Part shown: positions 8,082 to 14,863 of the stretch, piece after piece | Position numbering within the stretch: position 1 is the first letter of the stretch | Layout of the letters: each line of letters opens with the position of its first letter | Origin: Hymenobacter plasmatis | GTDB lineage: Bacteria > Bacteroidota > Bacteroidia > Cytophagales > Hymenobacteraceae | DNA: 64,000 nt | Assembly (NCBI RefSeq): GCF_020711255.1 | Contig: NZ_JAJFAW010000023.1 | Location: 34,925 to 98,924, forward strand | Direction: 5' to 3' | Notes under the pieces: model-generated | What the model was told of the DNA's origin: nothing | Databases searched by the model: none | The model's input: only the letters and a program-made list of their open reading frames with translations | Translations under genes and position numbers: made by a program

Positions 8082-8867
8082 ATGAAAGCCGGTCAACGCC
8101 TTTGGACTCGTGACGAATTGCTTCTGGCTATCAACCTGTATTGCAAGTTGCCTTTTGGGCAGATGCACAAAGGCAACCCGGCCATCATTCAGCTGGCAGG
8201 ACTACTGGACCGAACCCCGAGCTCGGTGGCTCTTAAGCTGGTGAACTTTGCCAGCCTTGACCCTAGCCTGGGGCGGGCCGGCATGAGCAATGCCAGCCAC
8301 CTGGACCGGCAAGTGTGGCAGGAATTTTACGCCGACTGGTCGGGCAAAGCGCTGGAAAGCGAGCAACTGCTTGCTGCTGCTAAGCACTTGACGCTGGACG
8401 AGGTGGCCGCGGCGGAAGAGCCTCTCCCACCGGTTCCGGTAGGACGGGTAAAAGAGCAGCTGGTGCAGGTGCGCGTTAACCAGCAGTTTTTCCGCAAAAT
8501 GGTCATGGCGGCGTATGACAACACGTGCTGCATTACGGGATTACGCCAGCCGGCGCTCCTGGTCGCGGGGCATATCAAGCCCTGGGCGGTGGATGTGGCC
8601 AACCGGTTGAACCCGCGCAATGGATTAGCGCTTAATGCCCTGCACGACCGAGCCTTTGAACTAGGGCTATTTACTATTCGGCCCAAGGACTACGTGATTG
8701 AAGTAGCTGCGGTGGTTAGGACGGGCAGCCGGCCGGACGCGCATGCCGCGGGGGCGCTGCTGGGGCAATTCCATGGCCAGGGACTGCGCCTGCCGGCTAA
8801 GCCACGATTTCTGCCAGACCCGGAACTGCTGGCTTGGCACCGGGATAAATGGTTGGGAGCGGCTTAA
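8082..8867 (+). CDS. HNH endonuclease
   Basis: A 261-residue protein. The N-terminal region (MKAGQRLWTRDELLLA, then DRTPSSVALKLVNF) is a helix-turn-helix-like module seen in front of HNH nucleases. The HNH domain spans about 145-200: CCITGLRQPALL, AGHIKPWA, NRLNPRNGLALNALHDRAFELGLF. The C-x-x-TG and AGHIKPW-N-LNGL-HDRAFD-type pattern is HNH family 2. I chose the ATG at 8082 because the conserved part begins there; the frame is open upstream to 7905. It probably cuts DNA and may be a restriction or defence gene. It faces the convergent exonuclease gene with two hairpins between. Confidence 0.85.
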   Translation: MKAGQRLWTRDELLLAINLYCKLPFGQMHKGNPAIIQLAGLLDRTPSSVALKLVNFASLDPSLGRAGMSNASHLDRQVWQEFYADWSGKALESEQLLAAAKHLTLDEVAAAEEPLPPVPVGRVKEQLVQVRVNQQFFRKMVMAAYDNTCCITGLRQPALLVAGHIKPWAVDVANRLNPRNGLALNALHDRAFELGLFTIRPKDYVIEVAAVVRTGSRPDAHAAGALLGQFHGQGLRLPAKPRFLPDPELLAWHRDKWLGAA

Positions 8868-8911
8868 ACACTGAGCCAACGGGCGGGCGCGAGCATAACG
8901 CTTCATAAGAG

Positions 8912-8943
8912 AAGCCTGTTGGCAGCCTACCAACAGGCTTTTC
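8912..8943 (+). terminator. Terminator after the HNH gene
   Basis: AAGCCTGTTGG pairs with CCAACAGGCTT (11 bp, 7-nt loop), followed by TTT. It lies 45 bp after the HNH stop codon. Confidence 0.75.
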
Positions 8944-8985
8944 TGATAGTTACTGGAGGCTGTTGCTTCATAAGCATTCATAGAG

Positions 8986-9028
8986 AGGCCCGGGATTTTG
9001 CAGGCACTGGCTGCAAAATCCCGGGCCT
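8986..9028. repeat. Perfect 18-bp inverted repeat between convergent genes
   Basis: AGGCCCGGGATTTTGCAG (8986-9003) and its exact complement (9011-9028) surround a 7-nt loop. No T-tract follows on either strand, so it is not a standard intrinsic terminator, although it lies 50 bp from the end of the minus-strand exonuclease gene and could end or protect that transcript. Other possibilities are a protein-binding hairpin or a replication or transfer signal. Confidence 0.6.
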
Positions 9029-9077
9029 TACCCATTCCAGTGTCAGTGCCTACTGAATAAGTGGCTTTTAGTCAGGC

Positions 9078-9758
9078 CTACGCTGCTTGTGACATTTCTG
9101 GCGTCAGGGCCTGAGCAAAGGCCGTGTGCTGGCGGGCATGGTGACGTAGCAGGGCGGTGTACTTCTTTCGGCCTTGTTCGATGAAGCCGGGGGCGGCGGT
9201 GGCCTCGAACAGCCAGACCTCGTGCGGGGCTTTCTTCTGCACGCCGATAATAAGGAAGCGCGTGGCCCCTAGCACGTCGGTGTAGAGGGCGGCTTGGCGG
9301 TCGTAGTCGTACTGCTCGGTGGTGGCCAGGAAGTGGGCGTAGTCTGGGGCGCTGGTCGTTTTGAAGTCGATGAGCGTGAGCTGGCGGCCAGCGGGGCTGC
9401 TGACCAACAAGTCGGGGCGCACCTTCACTCCTACTCCGGTGGCGGTGTGAATAGCGGAGTGGGTCAGCTCCGGGATGCCACGGTGCAGCAGGTCGCGGCA
9501 GAAGCGCTGGCGGCGCACCTGGCGGGCCAACTGCTCCAACAGGGCCCACTGGCACTTTTCCTCGGTGCGGGCGTAAGTGGCGGGCTCCAGCGTGGCGGCG
9601 TGAAAGTGGGTGCCGAAGGCCATGGCCACGGGGTTGGGCCGGCGCAGCTGGCCCATGATGTCGGCTTTGAGCTTGGAGAGGTCGGTATTGGAAACCTGGG
9701 GCAGGGCGCGGTGCTGGGCCGCGGTCAGGTCGGGGTAAGCAGTGAGGGCGTGGAACAT
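9078..9758 (-). CDS. RecE-like PD-(D/E)XK exonuclease
   Basis: A 226-residue protein. The core motifs are GTHFHAATLEP (about 49-59), VRPDLLV (about 116-122), LTLIDFKTTS (about 131-140) and QYDYDRQAALYTDVLG (about 152-167). The order H, D, D-x-K and the QYDYDRQAALY helix are those of RecE/exonuclease VIII-type and related phage nucleases. It would resect double-stranded DNA ends for phage-type recombination. It lies downstream in a minus-strand operon that starts at 12402; the 235-residue protein at 10092 may be a partner. Length fits the short phage versions. Confidence 0.8.
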   Translation of the reverse strand: MFHALTAYPDLTAAQHRALPQVSNTDLSKLKADIMGQLRRPNPVAMAFGTHFHAATLEPATYARTEEKCQWALLEQLARQVRRQRFCRDLLHRGIPELTHSAIHTATGVGVKVRPDLLVSSPAGRQLTLIDFKTTSAPDYAHFLATTEQYDYDRQAALYTDVLGATRFLIIGVQKKAPHEVWLFEATAAPGFIEQGRKKYTALLRHHARQHTAFAQALTPEMSQAA

Positions 9759-9779
9759 GGCGGTACGGGTAAAAGAGGG

Positions 9780-10025
9780 TTAGCGGATGAGGGCCAGGCG
9801 CTGCGGGTCGGCGGCGCGGTGCAGCCAGATGTGGGCGCTGCCACAGCCGACCAGGTAAGCGGGCTCGGGAAAGAGCTGGCGCACCTGCGGGGCAAAGTCG
9901 CGCAGGTCGGGCAGCGGGTCGGTATCGGCCAGGAGCTCGGCCAGCTGGGCCAGCAAGGCCGCCTCGGCATCGTCGCGGGCCGGCTGCTCAACGGACAGCT
10001 GGGGCAATTCGGTGGGGTAGTTCAT
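9780..10025 (-). CDS. Small unknown protein of the early operon
   Basis: An 81-residue protein if the ATG at 10025 is used (MNYPTELPQLS); an ATG at 10037 adds four residues. The middle is acidic and helical (ARDDAEAALLAQLAELL) and the end is YLVGCGSAHIWLHRA. I recognise no family. It lies 21 bp upstream of the RecE-like gene and is probably cotranscribed with it. Confidence 0.5.
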   Translation of the reverse strand: MNYPTELPQLSVEQPARDDAEAALLAQLAELLADTDPLPDLRDFAPQVRQLFPEPAYLVGCGSAHIWLHRAADPQRLALIR

Positions 10026-10091
10026 CGCGAAAGGCATTGAATAAGTGGGAAACCTGGTAGCCCCCACGGCGGGCACCGCGGGGGCTGGGCA

Positions 10092-10799
10092 TTAGGCGGC
10101 CTGAGGCAAAGTGGCGGGCTCAGCGGCGGCTGGTTCCGGGCCCTGCGGGTCGTCCTCAGCGGGCACGGTGTAGCCGTGCTGGATGCGCATATCCGCGGCC
10201 CCGGTGTAGGTTTCGGCACGCCAGATGGGAAAGTCGCGGGCGTAGTCGCGGCGGGCAGCTACCTGGGCCGCGTCGGCGGCTTCGTAGCTGAACTGGGCGA
10301 TGTAGTAGGTGGCCGTCTTGCCGTCCTTGGTGGTCTGCTTCTTCTCGGCGGTGACCTTCACCGTCACATCGGCAAGGGTGAGGTCGTCGTAGAAAAGCGG
10401 CTCAATCAGGCGGTAGAGGTTTTCGACGCTGTAGCCGTGGAAGAGCACGGCGCAGACGGCGCCTTTGTCGTCGGCGAAGAACAGCTCGGCCCACAGCTTG
10501 CGGCCCATGTTGAGAATGTCGTCCTGAAACACGCGCCAGGCCAGCGGTATGAAGCTGAGCGAGCTGCCGAGGGGCACAGTGCCGCCGATGTTGAACTGGC
10601 CAGCCTTGGCGTCGAAACGCACCTGGCGCGGGTGGCCGGGCAGGTAGCGGAAACGATTGGTCCAGGTTTCTTCGCCGGTGCTTTCGTCGACGCCGGCGAC
10701 GAGGTAAGCCGGGCGGGTGTTGGGGTTGATGGTTAGCTCAGCAGCTTGAGCTACGGGCACGGCCTGGGCGACGGCTTGCTTGGTGGTGGCAGTTGCCAT
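10092..10799 (-). CDS. Unknown protein of the recombination operon, possible single-strand annealing partner
   Basis: A 235-residue protein. Visible conserved-looking blocks are RFRYLPGHPRQVRFDAKAG (about 48-66), SLSFIPLAWRVFQDDIL (about 79-95), NMGRKLWAELFF (about 96-107) and AVLFHGYSVENL (about 115-126). The protein ends in an acidic, Ala/Pro-rich tail. I do not recognise RecT, Erf or Red-beta motifs, so a role as annealing protein rests only on its place upstream of a RecE-like nuclease. No signal peptide or membrane segment. It is translated from ATG at 10799. Confidence 0.65.
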   Translation of the reverse strand: MATATTKQAVAQAVPVAQAAELTINPNTRPAYLVAGVDESTGEETWTNRFRYLPGHPRQVRFDAKAGQFNIGGTVPLGSSLSFIPLAWRVFQDDILNMGRKLWAELFFADDKGAVCAVLFHGYSVENLYRLIEPLFYDDLTLADVTVKVTAEKKQTTKDGKTATYYIAQFSYEAADAAQVAARRDYARDFPIWRAETYTGAADMRIQHGYTVPAEDDPQGPEPAAAEPATLPQAA

Positions 10800-10867
10800 A
10801 ATTGGGAAGGATTGGGAGTGAAAAAAGTGGGGCCAGTTATTGGCCGGCCCCGGCGCCGTGTCAGGTG

Positions 10868-11023
10868 TTAATTGGCCTCCGTGACGGGCGACGTCAGCAC
10901 GTAGTACTTGCGGAATAAGGCCTTCGCTTTTGCGAGGCTGACGGCACGCTCGCTTAGGCGCACGGCGACTTTAGAGTGGCTTTCCTTTTCGTAGCCGTAG
11001 GCTTGGAATAGCTTGGTTTTCAT
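10868..11023 (-). CDS. Small basic protein, 51 residues
   Basis: The minus strand encodes a complete 51-residue reading frame starting MKTKLFQAYGYEKESHSKVAV and ending SPVTEAN. It is basic and helical (RLSERAVSLAKAKALFRKYY). It sits between two operon genes with short gaps, in the same direction. No family is recognised. It may be a small regulator of the early operon. Confidence 0.5.
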   Translation of the reverse strand: MKTKLFQAYGYEKESHSKVAVRLSERAVSLAKAKALFRKYYVLTSPVTEAN

Positions 11024-11071
11024 GGGAAATTGAGGGAAAGGCGGGGCCAGCTATGGCTGGCCCCTGGGTGG

Positions 11072-11389
11072 CTACCTGAATTGTTTGTCGTGGCACAGAA
11101 TGGCGCGGCCCACAATGGAATCCACGCCCCGCGCTTCGGGCTGGTGCTGGTACCAGAGGTAGGTGGCGATGAGGTTGAGGTAGGCCGGGTGGCGGAACTT
11201 GCCCTCATCGTCGATAATGAGAATCAGCTCGGGGCTGAGGCGCACCACGTCGACGGTTTGACAGTCGAGCAGCTGGTACAATTCGGCCAGCTTGAAGCTC
11301 TTGCCGTTGGCAGGGCTGACCGGCTGCGGCTGGGCGCTGTGTGGGTCCAGCAAGTGAGGTTGATAAGTGGGAGTAGCGGTTTTGGGCAT
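11072..11389 (-). CDS. DUF3846-like small protein
   Basis: A 105-residue protein from the ATG at 11389 (MPKTATPTYQPHLL). The second half has FKLAELYQLLDCQTVDVV, LILIIDDEGKF, N-IAT-LWYQ and DSIVGRAI, the order seen in DUF3846-type proteins (a strand/helix module with an IDDEG turn and a terminal D-I-G-A segment) that occur in phages and mobile elements. The role is unknown. It lies inside the minus-strand early operon. Confidence 0.65.
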   Translation of the reverse strand: MPKTATPTYQPHLLDPHSAQPQPVSPANGKSFKLAELYQLLDCQTVDVVRLSPELILIIDDEGKFRHPAYLNLIATYLWYQHQPEARGVDSIVGRAILCHDKQFR

Positions 11390-11436
11390 GATGAGGTGAG
11401 CTTGGTGGGGCCGCCCGGCTTGGCGGCCCCTGGTGG

Positions 11437-11682
11437 CTAGAAATGAGGAAAGGCGTGGGCGCTGGCGTGGAAGAGCTGCACGGCGGCGGCTATGGCCTCG
11501 AATGGCGTGGCGCCGGTGCCCCGGAAGTGGGCCACCACGGACCCGGTGTGCGGGCTGGGCACGTCGAACTGACAATTGAAGCGGGTGCCTTTGGCGAAGG
11601 TGTAGCCGCTGAACCGAGCGCCGGGCACGGGAAAGCAGGCTGTGGCAACCTGGGCGAGGCTGGGGGTGATGGTGGGAGGCAT
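11437..11682 (-). CDS. Small unknown early protein with a PFEAI motif
   Basis: An 81-residue protein from the ATG at 11682 (MPPTITPSLAQVA). The centre GYTFAKGTRFNCQFDVPSP and the end TPFEAIAAAVQLFHASA have the same layout as residues about 38-95 of the protein encoded at 11965, which has CPFEAITQAVAAFAE. The two are probably paralogues. Function is not known. Confidence 0.55.
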   Translation of the reverse strand: MPPTITPSLAQVATACFPVPGARFSGYTFAKGTRFNCQFDVPSPHTGSVVAHFRGTGATPFEAIAAAVQLFHASAHAFPHF

Positions 11683-12029
11683 GGCGAACCGGAGAGGATG
11701 AGGGAGCCGGCGGCCCGGAGCGCGGCGGCGTGGGCACTGGCGTGATAGAGGGCAGCGGCTGCAGAGAGGGCGGCGCGGGCGGCCTGCACGGCGGCAACGG
11801 CGGCGCGGAGGCGGGCGAAGCGGCCGGGGCGGCGGGCATCGCAATAGTCATCGCGCAACGCCCATCGGGCTTCTTTGGCGGCGGCATAGGCCGACTGGGC
11901 GCGGGCCAGCTGGTGCGCCGGGGGCAAGGCCGCCCCCACTGCGGGAACGGCTTGCCGGGTAGCGCTAGGCTGCACTGGCGACCAAGTGAGGAGCGGGCAC
12001 ATAGCAGCAACGGCACTGGCCGAAGGCAT
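11490..12029 (-). CDS. Doubtful Ala-rich coiled-coil reading frame
   Basis: An open frame of up to 179 residues whose middle part (QLARAQSAYAAAKEARWALRD, then RLRAAVAAVQAARAALSAAA) could form a coiled coil. It fills the gap between the two PFEAI genes (11683-11964), where no other gene is evident. It overlaps the 81-residue gene by about 190 bp and the 145-residue gene by about 65 bp, and its C-terminus is Pro/Ser-rich like a shadow frame. It may be a real gene with a shorter true extent. Confidence 0.25.
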   Translation of the reverse strand: MPSASAVAAMCPLLTWSPVQPSATRQAVPAVGAALPPAHQLARAQSAYAAAKEARWALRDDYCDARRPGRFARLRAAVAAVQAARAALSAAAALYHASAHAAALRAAGSLILSGSPCLPPSPPASPRLPQPAFPCPALGSAATPSPKAPASIVSSTCPARTPGPWWPTSGAPAPRHSRP

Positions 12030-12402
12030 CGCGGCCCTCGCGGCACACGGCGCAGACTACCTCGGGCTCCTGAACGGGCGCCGGGCTGGGTGCCCCACTA
12101 AAGGCCTGCTCTGCGGCGGATACAATGCGCGAGGCGTGGCCCTGCACGGCGGCCCCAAGCTGCGGAACGGTGCACCGCTCGGCGAAAGCGGCCACGGCCT
12201 GGGTAATGGCCTCAAAAGGACAAGGAGCGCCGGCCTGGTAAACGTGCTGCTGGCCTTCGCCAGCGTGGTAGCTGACGTGGTAGGTTTCAGTGATGTAGCC
12301 GCTGCTGGCAACGTAGCGCTGCACGCTGGCGAAGTGGCAGGTGAGAGCCGGGCCGGACCAGGCGGAAGCGGCGAGCTGAGAAAACTGGAATGGGGTGAGC
12401 AT
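11965..12402 (-). CDS. First gene of the early operon: PFEAI-motif protein with a cysteine-rich C-terminus
   Basis: A 145-residue protein starting MLTPFQFSQLAAS. The N-terminal half carries YHVSYHAGEGQQHVYQAG and CPFEAITQAVAAFAE, shared with the shorter protein at 11437. The C-terminus has CAVCREGRDAFGQCRCC, a C-x2-C...C-x-CC pattern that could bind zinc. It is the promoter-proximal gene of the minus-strand operon that runs to 9078. Its upstream region carries the paired ACTAAACTTT sites at 12491-12524 shared with the divergent SLOG gene. Function is not known. Confidence 0.6.
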   Translation of the reverse strand: MLTPFQFSQLAASAWSGPALTCHFASVQRYVASSGYITETYHVSYHAGEGQQHVYQAGAPCPFEAITQAVAAFAERCTVPQLGAAVQGHASRIVSAAEQAFSGAPSPAPVQEPEVVCAVCREGRDAFGQCRCCYVPAPHLVASAA

Positions 12403-12490
12403 AGCTGTATGAGGTAGCTGTGAGGTGCCCGCGCCGTAGGCCTCCGGGTGGGCAGGTAGCAGGGCCTTCCCGACTACACACTAAAGATAC

Positions 12491-12524
12491 AACTAAACTT
12501 TGTAATTGCAAACTAAACTTTAAT
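12491..12524. promoter_or_regulatory. Paired operator-like sites in the divergent promoter region
   Basis: AACTAAACTTT occurs twice, at 12491-12501 and 12511-12521, exactly 20 bp apart (two helical turns). Each resembles the perfect palindrome ACTAAAATTTAGT at 35159. They lie between the early operon (start 12402) and the SLOG gene (start 12568), so one bound protein could control both. A TATCTTTA (12557-12564) resembles a Bacteroidota -7 box for the SLOG gene but is only 3 bp from its ATG. Confidence 0.5.
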
Positions 12525-12567
12525 AAAAGGCGTCTTGAAAGCAAGTTATTTTTGACTATCTTTATAC

Positions 12568-12927
12568 ATGGAAAAACACAAAAACAAGGCAATAGCAGTG
12601 GTGGGAAGCCGGGGCGTGAGAAGCTGCGCCGCGCTGGCCCGGCGGCTGGCCGAACTGGAGCCGGCGGAAGTGGTGAGCGGCGGGGCTGCTGGTGTGGACG
12701 CCCTGGCGGCCCGCTGGGCCAGGGCCCACGGGGTGCAGCTAACCGAGCTGCGGCCGGACTATGCCGCCCACGGCCCCACGGCCGCTACCCATGTGCGCAA
12801 TGCCGAGATAGTGAAGCGGGCCGCCCTGGTGCTGGTGGTGTGGGACGGCCAGAGCAAGGGCACGCTGAGCACGCTGAAGGCCGCCCGCCGCCTGGGCCGC
12901 CCGGTGGAGCTGCTGCCCCTGGACTGA
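12568..12927 (+). CDS. SLOG-domain protein (DprA/YspA-like, DUF2493 type)
   Basis: A 119-residue single-domain protein. It has AIAVVGSRGVRSC (about 8-20), VVSGGAAGVDALAARWARA (about 35-53), ELRPDYAAHG and RNAEIVKRA-LVLVVWDGQSKGTLSTLKAARRLG (about 82-112). These are the Rossmann-like SLOG motifs: GSR, SGGA-GVD-LA, N--IV and S-GT. Such proteins bind nucleotides or nucleotide-derived ligands and are frequent in phages and conflict systems. It is transcribed divergently from the early operon. Confidence 0.85.
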   Translation: MEKHKNKAIAVVGSRGVRSCAALARRLAELEPAEVVSGGAAGVDALAARWARAHGVQLTELRPDYAAHGPTAATHVRNAEIVKRAALVLVVWDGQSKGTLSTLKAARRLGRPVELLPLD

Positions 12928-13850
12928 GGCGGCCCCTACCCGACCGGAAACGGCACCGGGCAAGGCCTGACCAAACAGACTATATGCCTTGGCCTGGGGG
13001 TTTGGGGGACGGCCTGAGGCCCCCAATGGATCCTCGGCGGAGCCGGCCTTATGAGGGTGGAGCGGCCCTTTTCGGGCTGCGGAAGCCGAGGAAGATGACC
13101 GGGCGTTAGCCGGGGCATGATGGCGGGGGCTTGGGGTACTCCCCAATGAAACCCTCCGCGAAGCGGGCCTTGCTTCTGCCTGCGTGGCTGGAACGCAAGC
13201 TTTACTGGCGGGTGGCAGGCTTTTTCGGCCTGCGGCCTGCAACCGAATCAGGGGGTGCTGGCGGGCGGCGTGGGGGCCGTTTTTGGGCCCTGCACGGCAC
13301 GGCAGCGGTGCGGTGGGTTGGCGGTGGGGCGGCTGGCTGACCAACGGAAGGCGGGCTGCAGGGGGGCTGGCGCTGGGGGTAAATCGAGAGTGTCCGGGGG
13401 CTGCGGCCTGACTCTTGGGGCAGGTGGCAGTACCCTGAAACTAAAGTATCAGGGTGGTGGGATGAGCCGGGCGAATGGAGCGCAGCAGGGCGCAGCTGGC
13501 GGAGCGAAATTGAGCCGGGCGGGTGCGGTGGTTTTACGGTAGCGCAGGCCGGCCGAGTGCAGCGACCGGAGCCATAGCAAGCCTAGTGAAGAGGGACGCC
13601 AGGAGCGATGAACGGTGCGCCGCGTTGGCGTAGGAAGCGAAATGAGGTGGGCCGGAGCGTAGGGCGTGCGTTGCGCTCAGTGGCTGGAGCGTCGGGGGAA
13701 TGCGGCAAGGATGGTAAGGGCGCGACCAACGGAAGCGGTGCGCAGCACGGGAGCGTTAGCGCACCCCTGGATAGCCTGGCCCCGGCCCGCAGCGGAGCGG
13801 AGGGCCGGGGAGCCGCCCAACTGCTTCGAACCAAGTAGACACCGCCAGTG
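12928..13850 (+). ncRNA. Possible large structured RNA or structured non-coding DNA, about 0.9 kb
   Basis: No convincing gene fits here; open frames are short, Pro/Arg/Gly-rich and conflict with each other. The sequence is GC-rich and full of local hairpins: GCAGGC/GCCTGC near 13215-13238, ACCCTGA/TCAGGGT at 13433-13456, and CCCCGGCCC/GGGCCGGGG near 13779-13810. An imperfect direct repeat (CCCCAATG, then a CCTC-GCG-AGC-GGCCTT block) appears at 13019-13048 and 13140-13170. GGAGCG and GCGAA units recur throughout. This composition resembles large structured RNAs of phages such as GOLLD or ROOL in style, but no consensus of those was recognised. The strand is assumed from neighbouring genes. Confidence 0.35.
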
Positions 13851-13905
13851 CATCAACTGAAAAGTGCAATTAATAAAGGTTGCATTTTGATACAAAATTT
13901 ATACA

Positions 13906-13918
13906 ACTAAATTTTACT
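13906..13918. promoter_or_regulatory. Operator-like site upstream of the lysis genes
   Basis: ACTAAATTTTACT matches the 13-bp palindrome ACTAAA-N-TTTAGT in 12 positions. It overlaps a further inverted pair, TTTACT and AGTAAA (13913-13929). It lies 53 bp upstream of the holin-like start codon. Confidence 0.5.
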
Positions 13919-13970
13919 AAAGACAGTAAAATATTAAAGACACCATTGGACATAAACTTTTATTGACGCC

Positions 13971-14255
13971 ATGCATATGTTCAGCAGCACGAAAGCCGGC
14001 CACTTTGCCCATATTGGCATGACGGCTCTCCTGGGACAGGTAGCCAGCCACGAGCTGGTGCCCCCGGACCCGACGAATATTGAGAACTACGGGCACCTGA
14101 TAATTCAGGCGCTGGTGGCCATCGTGACCATCTGGGCGACGGTGCGCAAGGCCCTGCAGCGGCCGGAGTCCGTGGTGAAAGTGCCGGCGGAAGTATTGCC
14201 GCTGGTGAAGGCTGGGACTGGGGAGGACGGGAGCCATGGAAACAGCGCAAAGTAG
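13971..14255 (+). CDS. Holin-like small membrane protein
   Basis: A 94-residue protein with one likely membrane helix (about residues 41-58, GHLIIQALVAIVTIWATV) followed by a basic segment (RKALQR). It overlaps the endolysin start by 20 bp. Small one-helix proteins directly before a peptidoglycan peptidase are typical holin candidates, so I infer that it helps release the endolysin. No holin family was recognised from sequence. Confidence 0.6.
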   Translation: MHMFSSTKAGHFAHIGMTALLGQVASHELVPPDPTNIENYGHLIIQALVAIVTIWATVRKALQRPESVVKVPAEVLPLVKAGTGEDGSHGNSAK

Positions 14256-14733
14256 CGTGGTCGGCACCAAGCCGGGGGCGGTGCTTGGCAGGGCTCCCCT
14301 ACCCCGGGTCGTGCCAAAGCTGAGCGGCGTGCAACAGCGCATTCAGGCAGCGCGGCTGATGCAGGCAAAGCCGAGCCTGGGGGCGGCGTATGCCCAGGCG
14401 CTGGCCCGGTGGGAAGCTGACCCGGTGCTGCGGCTACTGGGCTTGCCCGTGATTACGGAGTGCTACCGGTCGGTAGGCCGGCAGGATGAGCTGTATGCGC
14501 AGGGGCGGACCAAGCCGGGGAAAATCGTGACGTACAAGCGCGGGGGCGAGTCAAAGCACAACTGGCTGCCATGCTCGGCGCTGGACGTGGCGTTTCTGCT
14601 GCCCAATGGGGAAACGTCGTGGTCGGGGTTGCTACTGAGCAAGTTTGCGCGGCTGATCAAGGCGGCTGATGCGCGGGTGCATTGGGGCGGCGACTGGCCC
14701 GGGTTCAAGGACTGGCCGCATTTTGAAGTATAG
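14236..14733 (+). CDS. Endolysin: M15-type L-Ala-D-Glu/D-Ala-D-Ala peptidase
   Basis: A 165-residue protein. The catalytic part has ITECYRSVGRQDELYAQGRTK (about 74-94), ESKHNWLPCSALDVAF (about 103-118) with the zinc ligands His and Asp, and the final WPHFEV with the third ligand His. This is the peptidase M15 family 4 pattern of phage endolysins that cut peptidoglycan peptides. There is no signal peptide, which fits export through the overlapping upstream holin-like gene. Its stop codon lies just before a strong hairpin terminator. Confidence 0.88.
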   Translation: METAQSSVVGTKPGAVLGRAPLPRVVPKLSGVQQRIQAARLMQAKPSLGAAYAQALARWEADPVLRLLGLPVITECYRSVGRQDELYAQGRTKPGKIVTYKRGGESKHNWLPCSALDVAFLLPNGETSWSGLLLSKFARLIKAADARVHWGGDWPGFKDWPHFEV

Positions 14734-14738
14734 GGTGG

Positions 14739-14778
14739 AAAGGAAACGAGCGGGCCAGATGGTCCGCTCGTTTCCTTT
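14739..14778 (+). terminator. Terminator after the endolysin (copy 1 of a duplicated hairpin)
   Basis: AAAGGAAACGAGCGG pairs perfectly with CCGCTCGTTTCCTTT around GGCCAGATGGT-type loop sequence. The same hairpin with shorter arms recurs at 16316-16347, including the upstream TAGGGTGGAAA. Confidence 0.85.
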
Positions 14779-14863
14779 CGGGGCTTTCTAACAGGTAGCT
14801 TTCTGGGCTGGAGTCAGCAAGTCACTCTAAGAACCTGGAAGCCCCAAAAGTGAAATCATAGCA

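Noticed and set aside
11072..12046. One long minus-strand gene of 324 residues
   Set aside because: Only the last 105 residues look like a protein (DUF3846-like). The upstream part is Pro/Arg-rich and runs through two other genes in different frames.
12420..13109. Plus-strand frame of 229 residues overlapping the SLOG gene
   Set aside because: It is out of frame with a clear SLOG gene and is Arg/Pro/Gly-rich, with no known motif.
12739..13344. Minus-strand frame of 201 residues across the structured region
   Set aside because: Low-complexity Pro/Ala/Arg composition and overlap with the SLOG gene; the DNA is better explained as structured non-coding sequence.
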